Shown: positions 16,374 to 25,907, numbered from the stretch's first letter. The stretch is DNA of 39,181 nt from an uncultured Eubacteriales bacterium (GCA_902779185.1 CACZAM010000016.1:1-39181); one strand, 5' to 3'. Numbers and translations are program-made. The notes: a model not told the origin generated them from the sequence alone.

Positions 16374-19300
16374 ATGAGACTCCGGTCAAAAGTAAGAGAG
16401 TTAATTACGGCATTACTTGATAATATGCATAGATGGAGAAAACTTGTAGTAGTGTTCTCCTGCTTTGTAGTGTTCGCAATGACTTATCTGCTTATTGTGC
16501 CGGCATTTACTTTGGATAAAGAAGAGGCTGCTGAGCAAGGCGGCATCGATGTGCCTGTCGTTAGTCAGGAAGCTAATGAAGAAAGTACCGCTGAGACTGT
16601 CGTGCCGGCGGAGGATAATCCGGAGAAAGAGTCTGTGAATGATACTGAGACAGAGTCAGAGAAAGATCCTGAGAAAGATCCGGAGGAAGGGTCAAAGGCA
16701 GGGGTGCCGCCGGAGGAAGATCCTCTGACTTACGAGGGTGATGGTTACAGCGTAACCGTTGATGACACTTCATCAGTACTGCCGGATGATACCAGCGTCT
16801 CTGTAGAGGAGATCACCTCTGAAACGGACGCTGAACAATTCGACGAGCTCTATAAGCAGGCCGAGGCTGCTATAGCTGATGAAGCCGGTGAAACCGGCAG
16901 CAAAACCACTATTGATTTTGTGCGCTTCTACGACATATCGCTTGCTGCAGACGGAACGGAGATAGAGCCTGAGCGATCGGTCAGTGTGATCATTGAGTAC
17001 GAGAAGAAATTAAGCAGAGAGCTCAGCGTGGATGATCCGCAGAACGTACGCATAGTTCACTACAAGAAAGACCCGGAGACGGGTAAGGTAGAGACCGAGC
17101 TGCTCGACAGTGATGAAATAGGACTCGCGGTAGAGACTGAAAACGACAAAATGTCTGCTGCGTCATTTGAAGCGGAATCATTCTCGGTATACGGAATAGT
17201 GAAGACCTCCGAAGAGCCTGTTCAGTATGGCAAAACCGCAAGCGACGTATCGGCGCTTACAAATATAAGGGCTGAAGAAGGATTCTACCTTTCAGTTACC
17301 AGAAATCAAGTTGCTTATTATTTCCAATCCACTGTTGAACCAACTAAAGGAGTTCTTACAGAAACAGAAAACATGGAGGCTGGAGCAGTATGGTTCTTCG
17401 AGCCTGTGGATGTGGATGCAAACAAGTTCAAAATATATACTGTAGAAGGCGAAAATAGGAAGTATATAAAACAAAAGACCGCTAACGATAACCCTATTGA
17501 ATTATCTGATGAGGGGAATGTTTTCATAATCAGTAAGGCTGCCACTGGACTGTTCTATATCAAACTTGATTCAGCTTCAGAGAATCGTTATTTGCAGCAT
17601 TCAGAATCTAGCAACGGCATAAGACTTTATACAGGAACTTCCAATCAGGTAAATTCAAGGATAACGCTGACCTTCGTTGATGATCCGGGAGATGACCCGT
17701 ATCATCTTGACGGAAACTCATACGGCATAGCGTACAATGACGAAACTATAACTGCCGCAGCGCTTACAAATGAAACGGTGATTGTTTCGGGTCAGCAGAG
17801 ACTCGCAGGCGAAGATCTCCTTATACGCGAAGACGTTCTTGAGCATAAAGGCGTTCTTCTGGTTTCTTCTGAGAGCGATATCACGGAGTGGACTTTTGAG
17901 AGCAAAGGAGAGGATAAATACTATATCAAGGCAGAGACTGACGATGGCCCTAAATATCTGACCATCAATGGCAATAACGTAACCCTGCAGACTGAGCCTG
18001 ATCCGGCAAAATCTTTAATTCAAGCTATACCGGGCACAGGAGACAATGCTGGGAAGTGGAAGTTTTCTTCAAGCGGCAGAATGCTCATGTTTGCGAACAG
18101 TGCGGCAAGTGGTTTTGGTTCCACCAATAATGCGAATGCGAAGGTGTGGTTCAACCTTCTGGAGAAGTCAGACAAGCTTGATAATGATGATTTCGTACCT
18201 TACACCGCCCGTAAGGTAAGTGTTTCAGATGATCATGAGGTCTATGACAAAATAGACGAGGACACTGGTGAGCGCAAGCAGTCTCAGGTCATCATATACA
18301 CCAGGATCTGGAATGATGAGACAAAACACTATGATACCTATGCGGTAGACCACGATGGTACGCTGTTCAAGGTATATCCGAGCGGCGATCTTATTCAGTG
18401 GGTCGGCAGTGATGCCAAGTCGGCTATATGGGAGTTCACTGAGTATCATAATGATGACGGGTCTCCGAACTATTTCTATGAGCTGAAGAATGCCGGCTAC
18501 GGCAACTATATTGCCCCTCTGTTATCGGGAGGACAGATAACATCGGATACAGCTCCGGGAATAAACCTGCCGGGCCGCCGGAATGGTATCGATTATTCCA
18601 CGATAGTTGCGTGGGATGATGATCACTATGAGTATGCGGGTCTCAAGGTAGGAGAAGACGGTAAGGTAGTGCCTTGCCCTCTTGAGGAGGCGGCCACTTT
18701 TCACTTCGCTGTATTGACCGAAGAGCATACAGATGACCCGTCAGAAGAGCTGACTGAGGTCGCTACTATCAATAATGATGATTTCGGCATCAAGATGAGG
18801 ATGATCGATTTCAACAATAAAATTGAACAGGACAGGGATTCGCTTCAGAGTCAATTCTTTGGGCGTGATTCCAATCGTATGGGGCTGCTCTCACCTCGTC
18901 TTGGAAGTGACGGATATCCTACCGCTACTGTGCCTAACAGGTCTCTTGGGGAATTGTTTGCAGGGGGGGACAATAACCCGGCGACTAAAGCGAATCATCT
19001 GTTCATAGAGAGCATATATAATGAGAGCGGTTACTTCGAATATGACAGCACTCAGAATTTCGCGCACCTTGAAGAAGGTGATGGAGAAGTTCGTAATTTC
19101 ACGGTGTATGACCAGATCGCTACGATAGGCAACCCGAAACCGAACCAGCCTACAAGACAGCATGGACAGTTCATGCCGTATAACTATATAGAACCGGGGG
19201 TCTATTCAACTGCTACAAACCAGACTGATGTAATGGCTAACCAGCTTCCGGATACTGATCCTCGTAAAGATGAGAAGCTTTACCGCATACCTGATAATAC

Positions 19301-22300
19301 AATTGAAAATAAAGCGGACTATTTCTTCGGAATGGAGATGGAGGCAAGCTTTACTCAGACAGCTGACGGCCTTGACGACTGGGGGCACGATATCATATTT
19401 GAATTCTCCGGAGATGATGACTTCTGGTTCTATGTGGATGGAGTACTTGTACTGGATATCGGTGGTGTCCACTCTGCATCATCGGGTTCCATCAATTTCA
19501 GGACCGGAGAAGTAAAGATTGATCGCCGAAGAGGCGCTGCTACGCAAGGAGAGGACTATCAAGAGACTACGACTCTCAGGGATGTTTTCGCGGCCAGGGG
19601 GGTTTCTGAGGAAGAACTGAATGAGATATTCGAGCCTAAGACTGTAGATGGCAAAGAGGTATATGTCTTCAAAGACTTTTCGTCCCATACCATGAAGATG
19701 TTCTATATGGAGCGCGGAGCCGGTGCGTCCAACCTCCACATGAGGTTTAACCTTGCGTCTGTGAAGCCGGGCACAGCACTGCTGAGCAAGAAGGTTTCAG
19801 GTATACGCTCTCAGAGCAACAGCCTTGCAGAATATCCGTATCAGATACGTTATCTGGTGCAGGAGTTCACCCCGGAAAGAGAGCCGCGGCATGACGAGTC
19901 TGGCAGGCCGCTTACAACAGAGCATGTTCTCTCTAACGCTGACGGAGTGGTAAGGGCATACATTGCCGGAACGACGAAGAAAGTTCCGTTTAAATCGGAA
20001 TACATAGCGCCTGACGGTACAAGATACGAGAATGTATATCTGCTGAAAGCGGATGAGACTGCCGAACTTATTTTCCCTGAGGATACGACTCATTATGCTG
20101 TCGTTGAGTGCGGGGTGGATACTGATGTGTATTCGGCGGTCAAAGTGAATGGCAATGAGTTGGTCGGCGGCACGATCGTAGAAGCCGCTGATCCGAACGC
20201 TAAAAGCTATGAATATGTTGAAAAAATGCCGGTAGGTCCGGCGGAAGCAGGGAAAAAGAAAGATTACGGGATCGGATATGCGAAACTTGACGAACGCCCG
20301 GAAGCGGCCTTTGATAACCAGCTTGATCCTGATGCTGTAAGATCACTGGAGATCACCAAGAAGCTGTACAATACTGATGGAGAAACAGAGCTTCACTATG
20401 ACCCGAAAGATGGTGAGGAAAAAGACAGTTCTGTATTCAATTTCAGACTGTATCTCGGAAGCGAGTACGATGATGAGGATAACCTGTCTCCTGCCAACAT
20501 GTATTCTTATCATGTAAAGAACCGTAACGGGGAATACTGCAGTTGGGATGTGATTTCGCAGAAATTTGTATCTCTGGGATTTACGGACTTCAATGATTTA
20601 AATGACGAGCAGAAGAAGTCTGCTACGTTCAGGACGTCCATGTACGGAGCTATCTCGAAGATACCTTCTGATTATACGATAGAAGTGCCTGATCTGGTCA
20701 TAAATACTATGTACAAGGTCGAAGAGCGGACTAATGAGATACCGAGGGGTTATACTCTACGGTCAGGAGACGGTTACCAGAGGACCGACACAGATCCTGA
20801 TGAAAATTACGGTAAAAAGCCGGCTTCAGGTTTGATTGCCAAAGACCAGACTCCTAAGATACTGATCAGCAACCAGAAGGGCTGGGGCCTTACTGCTAAA
20901 AAGATCTGGATAGACAAAGACTTTGTCGAATCCAGGGATGACATATTCCTGGCAGTTTACGTAAAGACCGGAGAAGACGGTGACGATAATCCGTACACCC
21001 TGTACCCGGACACTGTTCGCCGGCTGAAATCAAATGAAACCGAGGCATACTATTTCTTTGATGACCTTAAGTTCAACGATGAGACATATGATTTTCCGGA
21101 TTTTGAGGTTCACGAAGTTAAAGTTGATGTCAGACCGGAGTCGGGCAAGACTCTTGATGAGCTGATTGACAATGAAGGTCACGTAATGATCAGTGAGATT
21201 GTGGGAGAGGAAGACGATGCAACAGAGGTGATTTATGCAGACGTTACTCCGGTAGCACAGGGAGATAAAGTCAATGTGCCGGGAATGAAAAAGGGCGATA
21301 GCACTAAGACTGACCTTGAATACACCGTTCTGTATGAGCAGGGCGAGGATACCGGGCGCAACGAGAATGTCCGCATAGATAAGGTGATCAATTCGCGTCC
21401 GGGGATCATCCTTTACAAGACAGATTGGGACGGACAGTGGAAGGTGAATGATGGCGCCGGCTCTGTTACCGGCGCGCTATCAGGAGCAGGGTTCAAAATT
21501 ACAGACAAAGACGGAAAGGACGTTGCCGCTGAGACATACATGTCCGGAGACGACGGACTCATCACGGTAACTTATCTTGATGAGGGCGAGTACACTCTGA
21601 CGGAGACACAGTCGCCGAAGGGTTATGTCGGCCTTGAGAAGCCTGTAACTATATCCGTTGATGAGAATAACAGGGTGACTGTTGCAGGAAGCGCTGCCGG
21701 CGCATATTGTACTACGCATAACCCTGAAGCTTCAGAGACATATATAACAGATAAAACATACGGCAAAATGTACGCGGCTGTAACGGTCAGGAACAGGCCT
21801 GTGAGCCTGACGGCCAGGAAGGTAGACGCATCGAACAACGCTGTCAGCGGAGCACACTTTGCCCTGTACAGACAGATCAACACAAGCGATGGAGGCGTCA
21901 GGAAAGACTTCTATCCGATTCAGGGATATGGAGACATTGTGTCGGATGAGGACGGCATTCTTCCGGACATAGACACGGATCTTAGGGCAGGGACTTATTA
22001 TCTCGAGGAAACCGAAGCGCCTGAAGGTTATGAGCGTCTTAAGAGCGACCTGAAGTTTACCATAGGCAGTAACGGCGTTGTCACTATTGATGAGGCTGTG
22101 AACGGATCGTCAATCGCGTCGTCCATTGATGCGGAGACCGGTATGAAAACATGGGCGATAAGAATCGTGAACGGAAAGACTGCCAAAGTGTCCTTCAAAA
22201 AAATAGACATAGTAAAGGATGGTGATCAGTACGTGCCGCTGGGTGGTGCAGAGTTTGATCTTTACACAACCACAGACGGGGAAAAAGACGAGAAGATATT

Positions 22301-22697
22301 TGAGGGTATCATTTCCCGTGACGGAGACGGCCTGCTTACCTACGGCACTGACGGTGAAATCACTGTTTTCGAGCTCGGAGATGGTGATTACCAGCTTGTA
22401 GAGACTAAGGCGCCTGAAGGATATGCGCTGAAGGGATCACCTGTGAAAATTCATATCAGTGGCGACGGAACGGAGGTCAGCTACGATGAAGGAACCTCGC
22501 TGTCAAATAGCAACGAAGGTGTATCGGTTGATGAAGATAGCGGCGTGCATACGCTGTTGATAACCAACACTGCCGGAATAGAGCTTCCGCACACAGGCGG
22601 CCCGGGAACGGCGATGTTCTACATCCTTGGATCGCTGCTGACTCTCGGATCCGCAGTGATTCTGATATCGCGCAGACGTCTGCAGAAGAAAAACTGA
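16374..22697 (+). CDS. LPxTG-anchored SpaA-type surface protein with PA14/fibro-slime domain
   Basis: Wall-anchored adhesin or pilin-like protein of 2107 aa. The N-terminus (basic tail, one membrane segment, then LLIVPAFTLDKEEAAEQGG) closely matches that of the first adhesin, as does the following acidic linker and beta domain with RFYDISLAADG. Middle domains (about 290-800) are beta-rich and unrecognised. A PA14/fibro-slime-like domain at about 910-1050 contains FSGDDDFWFYVDGVLVLDIG. Downstream are SpaA/Cna_B domains at about 1323-1490, 1503-1660, 1675-1770, 1808-1905 and 1938-2035, the last three with the ETxAPEGY-type signature or close variants. LPHTGG (L2071), a hydrophobic segment and RRRLQKKN end the protein. 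AAAGGG at 16362-16367 precedes ATG 16374. The upstream region carries three paired-TGAC promoters. No cysteine-ribbon insert is present, unlike the first adhesin. Confidence 0.9.
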   Translation: MRLRSKVRELITALLDNMHRWRKLVVVFSCFVVFAMTYLLIVPAFTLDKEEAAEQGGIDVPVVSQEANEESTAETVVPAEDNPEKESVNDTETESEKDPEKDPEEGSKAGVPPEEDPLTYEGDGYSVTVDDTSSVLPDDTSVSVEEITSETDAEQFDELYKQAEAAIADEAGETGSKTTIDFVRFYDISLAADGTEIEPERSVSVIIEYEKKLSRELSVDDPQNVRIVHYKKDPETGKVETELLDSDEIGLAVETENDKMSAASFEAESFSVYGIVKTSEEPVQYGKTASDVSALTNIRAEEGFYLSVTRNQVAYYFQSTVEPTKGVLTETENMEAGAVWFFEPVDVDANKFKIYTVEGENRKYIKQKTANDNPIELSDEGNVFIISKAATGLFYIKLDSASENRYLQHSESSNGIRLYTGTSNQVNSRITLTFVDDPGDDPYHLDGNSYGIAYNDETITAAALTNETVIVSGQQRLAGEDLLIREDVLEHKGVLLVSSESDITEWTFESKGEDKYYIKAETDDGPKYLTINGNNVTLQTEPDPAKSLIQAIPGTGDNAGKWKFSSSGRMLMFANSAASGFGSTNNANAKVWFNLLEKSDKLDNDDFVPYTARKVSVSDDHEVYDKIDEDTGERKQSQVIIYTRIWNDETKHYDTYAVDHDGTLFKVYPSGDLIQWVGSDAKSAIWEFTEYHNDDGSPNYFYELKNAGYGNYIAPLLSGGQITSDTAPGINLPGRRNGIDYSTIVAWDDDHYEYAGLKVGEDGKVVPCPLEEAATFHFAVLTEEHTDDPSEELTEVATINNDDFGIKMRMIDFNNKIEQDRDSLQSQFFGRDSNRMGLLSPRLGSDGYPTATVPNRSLGELFAGGDNNPATKANHLFIESIYNESGYFEYDSTQNFAHLEEGDGEVRNFTVYDQIATIGNPKPNQPTRQHGQFMPYNYIEPGVYSTATNQTDVMANQLPDTDPRKDEKLYRIPDNTIENKADYFFGMEMEASFTQTADGLDDWGHDIIFEFSGDDDFWFYVDGVLVLDIGGVHSASSGSINFRTGEVKIDRRRGAATQGEDYQETTTLRDVFAARGVSEEELNEIFEPKTVDGKEVYVFKDFSSHTMKMFYMERGAGASNLHMRFNLASVKPGTALLSKKVSGIRSQSNSLAEYPYQIRYLVQEFTPEREPRHDESGRPLTTEHVLSNADGVVRAYIAGTTKKVPFKSEYIAPDGTRYENVYLLKADETAELIFPEDTTHYAVVECGVDTDVYSAVKVNGNELVGGTIVEAADPNAKSYEYVEKMPVGPAEAGKKKDYGIGYAKLDERPEAAFDNQLDPDAVRSLEITKKLYNTDGETELHYDPKDGEEKDSSVFNFRLYLGSEYDDEDNLSPANMYSYHVKNRNGEYCSWDVISQKFVSLGFTDFNDLNDEQKKSATFRTSMYGAISKIPSDYTIEVPDLVINTMYKVEERTNEIPRGYTLRSGDGYQRTDTDPDENYGKKPASGLIAKDQTPKILISNQKGWGLTAKKIWIDKDFVESRDDIFLAVYVKTGEDGDDNPYTLYPDTVRRLKSNETEAYYFFDDLKFNDETYDFPDFEVHEVKVDVRPESGKTLDELIDNEGHVMISEIVGEEDDATEVIYADVTPVAQGDKVNVPGMKKGDSTKTDLEYTVLYEQGEDTGRNENVRIDKVINSRPGIILYKTDWDGQWKVNDGAGSVTGALSGAGFKITDKDGKDVAAETYMSGDDGLITVTYLDEGEYTLTETQSPKGYVGLEKPVTISVDENNRVTVAGSAAGAYCTTHNPEASETYITDKTYGKMYAAVTVRNRPVSLTARKVDASNNAVSGAHFALYRQINTSDGGVRKDFYPIQGYGDIVSDEDGILPDIDTDLRAGTYYLEETEAPEGYERLKSDLKFTIGSNGVVTIDEAVNGSSIASSIDAETGMKTWAIRIVNGKTAKVSFKKIDIVKDGDQYVPLGGAEFDLYTTTDGEKDEKIFEGIISRDGDGLLTYGTDGEITVFELGDGDYQLVETKAPEGYALKGSPVKIHISGDGTEVSYDEGTSLSNSNEGVSVDEDSGVHTLLITNTAGIELPHTGGPGTAMFYILGSLLTLGSAVILISRRRLQKKN

Positions 22698-22709
22698 ATA
22701 ACGCATAGG

Positions 22710-22749
22710 ATAAAACGATAAAAGGGCTCGCCGCTTCCGGCTAGCCCTT
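22710..22749 (-). terminator. Terminator of the convergent secreted-protein gene
   Basis: AAGGGCT (22722-22728) and AGCCCTT (22743-22749) form a stem extended by GCCG/CGGC around a CTTC loop. On the minus strand the hairpin is followed by TTTTATCGTTTTATCC, a good intrinsic terminator for the leftward gene. On the plus strand no T-run follows, so it would only weakly stop the adhesin transcript. Confidence 0.75.
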
Positions 22750-22772
22750 GGTCTTGGTGAACGTTTAGCAGC

Positions 22773-24392
22773 TCACTTTACAGTAAATGTCCTGCAGACG
22801 AGTGTCCGGGACTGTACTGTATCTTTCGCAATTATGCGATAGGTGTAGGTGCCTTTTTTAAGTTTTCCAAACGAGATATTATTATCGAGGGCACTCACCT
22901 GATAGGTCTTGGCATTCGGACTTGCGGATGCAGACTGAAGGTTTTTGCCCTTGCTGCTGAGCACCTGCACTGAAACTGAGGTGATTTCCCTGTCAGAACT
23001 GATCGTGCCTTTTATCGAGAACGATGCCCCTTTCTTTAGTGACGAAGGATAGTTATACGATCCGATTTTTAATGTTGATGTTTCAGGCTTATTGATCACT
23101 TCAAACTGCCTGTTTACAAGAGTTGCTGTCTGTTTCGCATCCTTTGCGGTTACTTTATAGGTGTATGTTCCTGTGCCGAGGGTCCCGAACTTGACCTTGG
23201 CGTCCAGATTGCCAATGCTGTATGACCTTGCTTTTGGCTTTGCCGATGCGCTAAGCAGTGTCTTGCCTGAACTATCAACGACAGACACTGTCACCTTCTT
23301 GATTTTGTAATTTGATGTGATCTTGCCGTCTATCGAGAACCCGTCGCCCTGATATAGCGTTGAAGGAACTTCCGCGGAAGATACTTTAAGCGTGCTTGCC
23401 TTTGAAACAGGCTTTGGGTTCACTTTGAAAGAATCTTTTGCAAGTGTCAGGGCCTTCTTCTCATCCTTTGCGCTTATCTGGTAAGTGTATGATCCCGGCG
23501 AAAGTGTTCCGAATTTTATTTTGGAATCGATCTTGATAAGGTCATAACTCCAGACTTTCGGCTTGACCGTTTTGCTGATCACTGCATTACCGGCGGAATC
23601 CACGACCTGAGCGGTCACCTCGGAAAGCCTGTAATTTGAGCTTACTACACCTTCAACTCCGAAGCCCTGGCCTTCTGTCATCTCCGAAGGAACGCTCCTT
23701 CCCCTGATAGCTAGTGTGGAGTCGGTGCTGACGCCGGATGCCGAAGCTGCTGCAAGAGGTGTGCCCTTGGCAGGAGCTTTCGCTTTCTTGGCAAGTCCGA
23801 CTTCTGAGATGAGCCAGTACTGAGTGCATCTCAGCGGATTTTTCATAGAGGAATCAGACCATTTCTGTATTCCGTATTGTCTTGGACCGAGATTATACCA
23901 GGAGTCCATGACATAAGGTATACCGCCTTTTACATCAGTAAGCAGAACACCGTGCATGCCGAATACTGACGCGTTTTTGCCCCAGACTACAACTCCTTCA
24001 GGATGCTCTTTTATCAGGGCTTCGAACTCTTTCACCCTGGCTGCATCAGTGTTCCCCTTAAAGAAACCGACTTTGACTTTGTAAGCCAGCCCGTCTGCCT
24101 CGAATGTGAATCTATGGAGCAGAAGCCCTACTATAGTAGCAGACTTTCTGAGAGTCTTGTTTGAGATGCTGCCCCATTTGGTCGATCCACGCATGACCGA
24201 AGCTCTCCGTATCATTACCTTTGTGGCTGTAAGTATGCAGTCTCCGCTTCTATAGTCTTTCTGAGGGGTATAGCATACAGCTTCATCGTTGATCGTGACT
24301 GAAGAAGCGCTTGAAGCTGCTAAGGAAGATGTCGCCGCCAGCGAAAAAAGCATGACGAGCATCAAAAGAACAGATATAAATTTCCTTTTCAT
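22773..24392 (-). CDS. Secreted papain-like (C39-like) protein with three Ig-like repeats
   Basis: Exported protein of 539 aa. Signal peptide is at about 1-26 (MKRKF then a hydrophobic core, AxA site). A papain-like domain at about 35-200 shows a plausible Cys-His-Asp set: C52 in GDCILTA, H147 in MHGVLL, and D163 in YVMDSW. This resembles C39-like peptidase folds, but activity is inference. Three homologous repeats follow (about 227-325, 333-432, 438-539), each with FxxxGxxSSxYxxxxVxxxVxxxxG and a final GTYTYxxxAKD, an Ig-like module seen in many clostridial wall proteins. I start at ATG 24392 because TTAGGAGAG lies just upstream; an upstream in-frame GTG would overlap that site. It converges on the adhesin gene and has its own terminator. 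Confidence 0.8.
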   Translation of the reverse strand: MKRKFISVLLMLVMLFSLAATSSLAASSASSVTINDEAVCYTPQKDYRSGDCILTATKVMIRRASVMRGSTKWGSISNKTLRKSATIVGLLLHRFTFEADGLAYKVKVGFFKGNTDAARVKEFEALIKEHPEGVVVWGKNASVFGMHGVLLTDVKGGIPYVMDSWYNLGPRQYGIQKWSDSSMKNPLRCTQYWLISEVGLAKKAKAPAKGTPLAAASASGVSTDSTLAIRGRSVPSEMTEGQGFGVEGVVSSNYRLSEVTAQVVDSAGNAVISKTVKPKVWSYDLIKIDSKIKFGTLSPGSYTYQISAKDEKKALTLAKDSFKVNPKPVSKASTLKVSSAEVPSTLYQGDGFSIDGKITSNYKIKKVTVSVVDSSGKTLLSASAKPKARSYSIGNLDAKVKFGTLGTGTYTYKVTAKDAKQTATLVNRQFEVINKPETSTLKIGSYNYPSSLKKGASFSIKGTISSDREITSVSVQVLSSKGKNLQSASASPNAKTYQVSALDNNISFGKLKKGTYTYRIIAKDTVQSRTLVCRTFTVK

Positions 24393-24776
24393 TGTTACTC
24401 TCCTAACAGGCACTACAAAGATAGTAGCCGCATTGAATGCGGATTCTGCCTCATAGTAATGCTAATCGAATGGATCCGGACGGTAAATGATTCTGAATAC
24501 ATTTTATGAAGGGAAGCACAGATGGATGTAACCAGATCTGACTTCGTAGCTTCTTTATCAAAAAGTATTTAAACAGGACTGCTTTCGCACTGAGCATTAT
24601 AGAATATATCAATAGTTGGCTCCCGCAAAAAGGGAGTATATTAATTGTGTATGGGCGTTGATGTTATCGGGAGTCTGCTGTGAAGGCGGGCTGCCGAAAA
24701 TGAGCCACTATAGGTGAAACATCAACGGCTTAAAAGAGAAAACCTGATTATTTCAAATCAATTCGGAGGTAATGAA
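24393..24776. other. Divergent intergenic region before yedF
   Basis: This 384-bp gap has no credible gene. It contains a perfect interrupted palindrome CCGCATT-G-AATGCGG at 24428-24442, a candidate operator for the leftward gene. A small hairpin CTCCC/GGGAG sits at 24620-24636. A structured leader RNA lies at 24656-24727. A short TGATT/AATCA hairpin (24745-24760) lies just before the yedF ribosome site. AT-rich TATAGAATATATC near 24598 may contribute a promoter, but I see no convincing -35. Confidence 0.5.
24656..24727 (+). promoter_or_regulatory. Structured 5' leader RNA (riboswitch-like) of yedF
   Basis: CGTTGATGTT (24656-24665) and AACATCAACG (24718-24727) form a perfect 10-bp closing stem. 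Inside, TCGG pairs with CCGA, enclosing AGTCTGC/GCGGGCT (7 bp with wobbles, loop TGTGAAG); a small GCC/GGT hairpin can form on the 3' side. This gives a compact three-way-junction-like fold of about 72 nt, placed about 50 nt before the yedF start. I compared it from memory with common riboswitch consensus motifs and could not match it to any. Confidence 0.55.
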
Positions 24777-25352
24777 ATGAGAATCGATGCAGGCGGCAAG
24801 CAGTGCCCAATCCCTGTAATTATGGCAAAGAAGGAGCTCGAAGCAGGCGAGCAGGATGTTGAGATCATCGTTGACGGCCCTACTCAGGTAGGCAACCTCG
24901 AGAGACTGGGTGATGCTCTAGGAAGAAAGGCAACAAGCGAGCCTTTCGGAGACAAGTTCCTCGTTAAGTTTGCAAACGGCGAGACCATCAAAGGCGCAAG
25001 CGTAGCAGAAGCTGACACATATGCAGTATTCTTTAACACTAACGCAATCGGCACAAACGAGAGCGAGCTCGGCGGCAACCTCGCGAAGATGGCTATCTTC
25101 ACACTCAGCGAGTCCGAAAGAGTTCCTTCATACGTTCTCTTCATGAACGAAGGCGTTAAGCTGCCGGCAGGCGATGAGCCGCAGATCGTTGAGAACCTCA
25201 ACACTCTCATAGAGAAAGGCACAAAAGTCCTCGTATGCGGAACATGCCTCAACTTCTATGGTATAAAAGATGACCTGAAAGTTGGCACAGTAAGCAACAT
25301 GTATGATATACTTGGCGCGATGCAGGAAGTCAGCAAGGTCATCAAGCTGTAA
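24777..25352 (+). CDS. yedF: Selenium metabolism protein YedF (TusA-like plus DsrE-like)
   Basis: Cytoplasmic 191-aa sulfurtransferase-like protein. The N-terminal TusA-like domain (about 1-75) has the hallmark KQCPIPVI with C10, the persulfide or selenide-carrying cysteine position. The C-terminal DsrE-like domain (about 80-191) contains VLVCGTCLNFYGI. YedF of this two-domain form is associated with selenium donation in selenium-using bacteria; the exact reaction is not established. ATG 24777 follows GGAGGT (24765-24770); a two-codon ORF (ATGAAATGA) overlaps this start from 24772. The next gene is a DUF3343 protein 27 bp downstream, the usual partner. No selA, selB or selD lies in the window. 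Confidence 0.92.
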   Translation: MRIDAGGKQCPIPVIMAKKELEAGEQDVEIIVDGPTQVGNLERLGDALGRKATSEPFGDKFLVKFANGETIKGASVAEADTYAVFFNTNAIGTNESELGGNLAKMAIFTLSESERVPSYVLFMNEGVKLPAGDEPQIVENLNTLIEKGTKVLVCGTCLNFYGIKDDLKVGTVSNMYDILGAMQEVSKVIKL

Positions 25353-25379
25353 TCTGCAAATAATCACGAAAGGTAAAAG

Positions 25380-25697
25380 GTGCAGGCGGGTTGCCTGTAT
25401 CTGAATGCAGAACTTTTAATGGACGAATATTATCTTCTCACTTTTGAATCCACTCACGCGGCCATCTCAACAGAAAAAATGCTGAAGCCGGCTGAAGTAA
25501 CCATCATGCCTGTTCCGAGATTCATCTCGGCAAGCTGCGGTATTTCGGTGCGCATACACCCGGATAAGAAAGAATATGCAGAAGAGATATTCCGCGAGAA
25601 CAGCCGACTTACGCCGGACGATTACGCGTACTATCACATAGTCCGCGGCGGCGCGTCAGGCGAGCCAAGCTGCGACAGACTCGAAGCCATTAAATAA
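25380..25697 (+). CDS. DUF3343 putative Se/S carrier-like protein
   Basis: Small cytoplasmic protein (105 aa from GTG, or 92 aa from the in-frame ATG at 25419). The core EYYLLTFESTHAAISTEKML and PRFISASCGISVRI match DUF3343 (putative Se/S carrier protein-like), with one conserved cysteine in SASCGIS. Family members usually begin at EYY, which favours ATG 25419, but that start has no ribosome site. GTG 25380 has AAAGG at a good distance, so I give the longer form and note the doubt. It forms an operon with yedF and is followed by a strong terminator, which marks a two-gene selenium/sulfur unit. Confidence 0.85.
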   Translation: MQAGCLYLNAELLMDEYYLLTFESTHAAISTEKMLKPAEVTIMPVPRFISASCGISVRIHPDKKEYAEEIFRENSRLTPDDYAYYHIVRGGASGEPSCDRLEAIK

Positions 25698-25721
25698 CAA
25701 CCTTTTGAAATAGCAATGCAG

Positions 25722-25746
25722 AGCGGTCCCGCAAAGGACCGCTTTT
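25722..25746 (+). terminator. Intrinsic terminator of the yedF-DUF3343 operon
   Basis: AGCGGTCC (25722-25729) and GGACCGCT (25736-25743) form a perfect 8-bp stem around CGCAAA, followed by four Ts. Confidence 0.9.
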
Positions 25747-25806
25747 CATATGAATGAATTGCAGCGTGTAGAAAACGCATCACATACCCAATGAAACGCA
25801 TCATTA

Positions 25807-25815
25807 TGGTATACT
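25807..25815 (+). promoter_or_regulatory. Extended -10 promoter candidate for the HAD gene
   Basis: TGG-TATACT (25807-25815) is an extended -10 (TGN plus hexamer). A second TATAAT lies at 25819-25824. No clear -35 is visible. The leader to the HAD start is about 120 nt and holds the 23-bp repeats. Confidence 0.45.
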
Positions 25816-25838
25816 AATTATAATTGGGATAACTATAT

Positions 25839-25907
25839 GGTTAACTCTGCAGGAGCTGAGCGGTTATGATCTTAAAGGCTAGATGGTTATGACTGTGAGA
25901 GCTGCAT
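25839..25907 (+). repeat. Three degenerate 23-bp tandem repeats in the HAD leader
   Basis: Units begin GGTTA at 25839, 25862 and 25885, exactly 23 bp apart, each with a GCT near its 3' part; a fourth partial unit (AGTTGTG) starts at 25908. They lie between the promoter candidate and the HAD start. Confidence 0.5.

Noticed and set aside
24656-24727. Assignment of the yedF leader to a known riboswitch class (cobalamin, tetrahydrofolate, guanidine, fluoride, cyclic-di-GMP, preQ1).
   Set aside because: The conserved core sequences of these classes, as I remember them, are not present. Only a structured leader is claimed.
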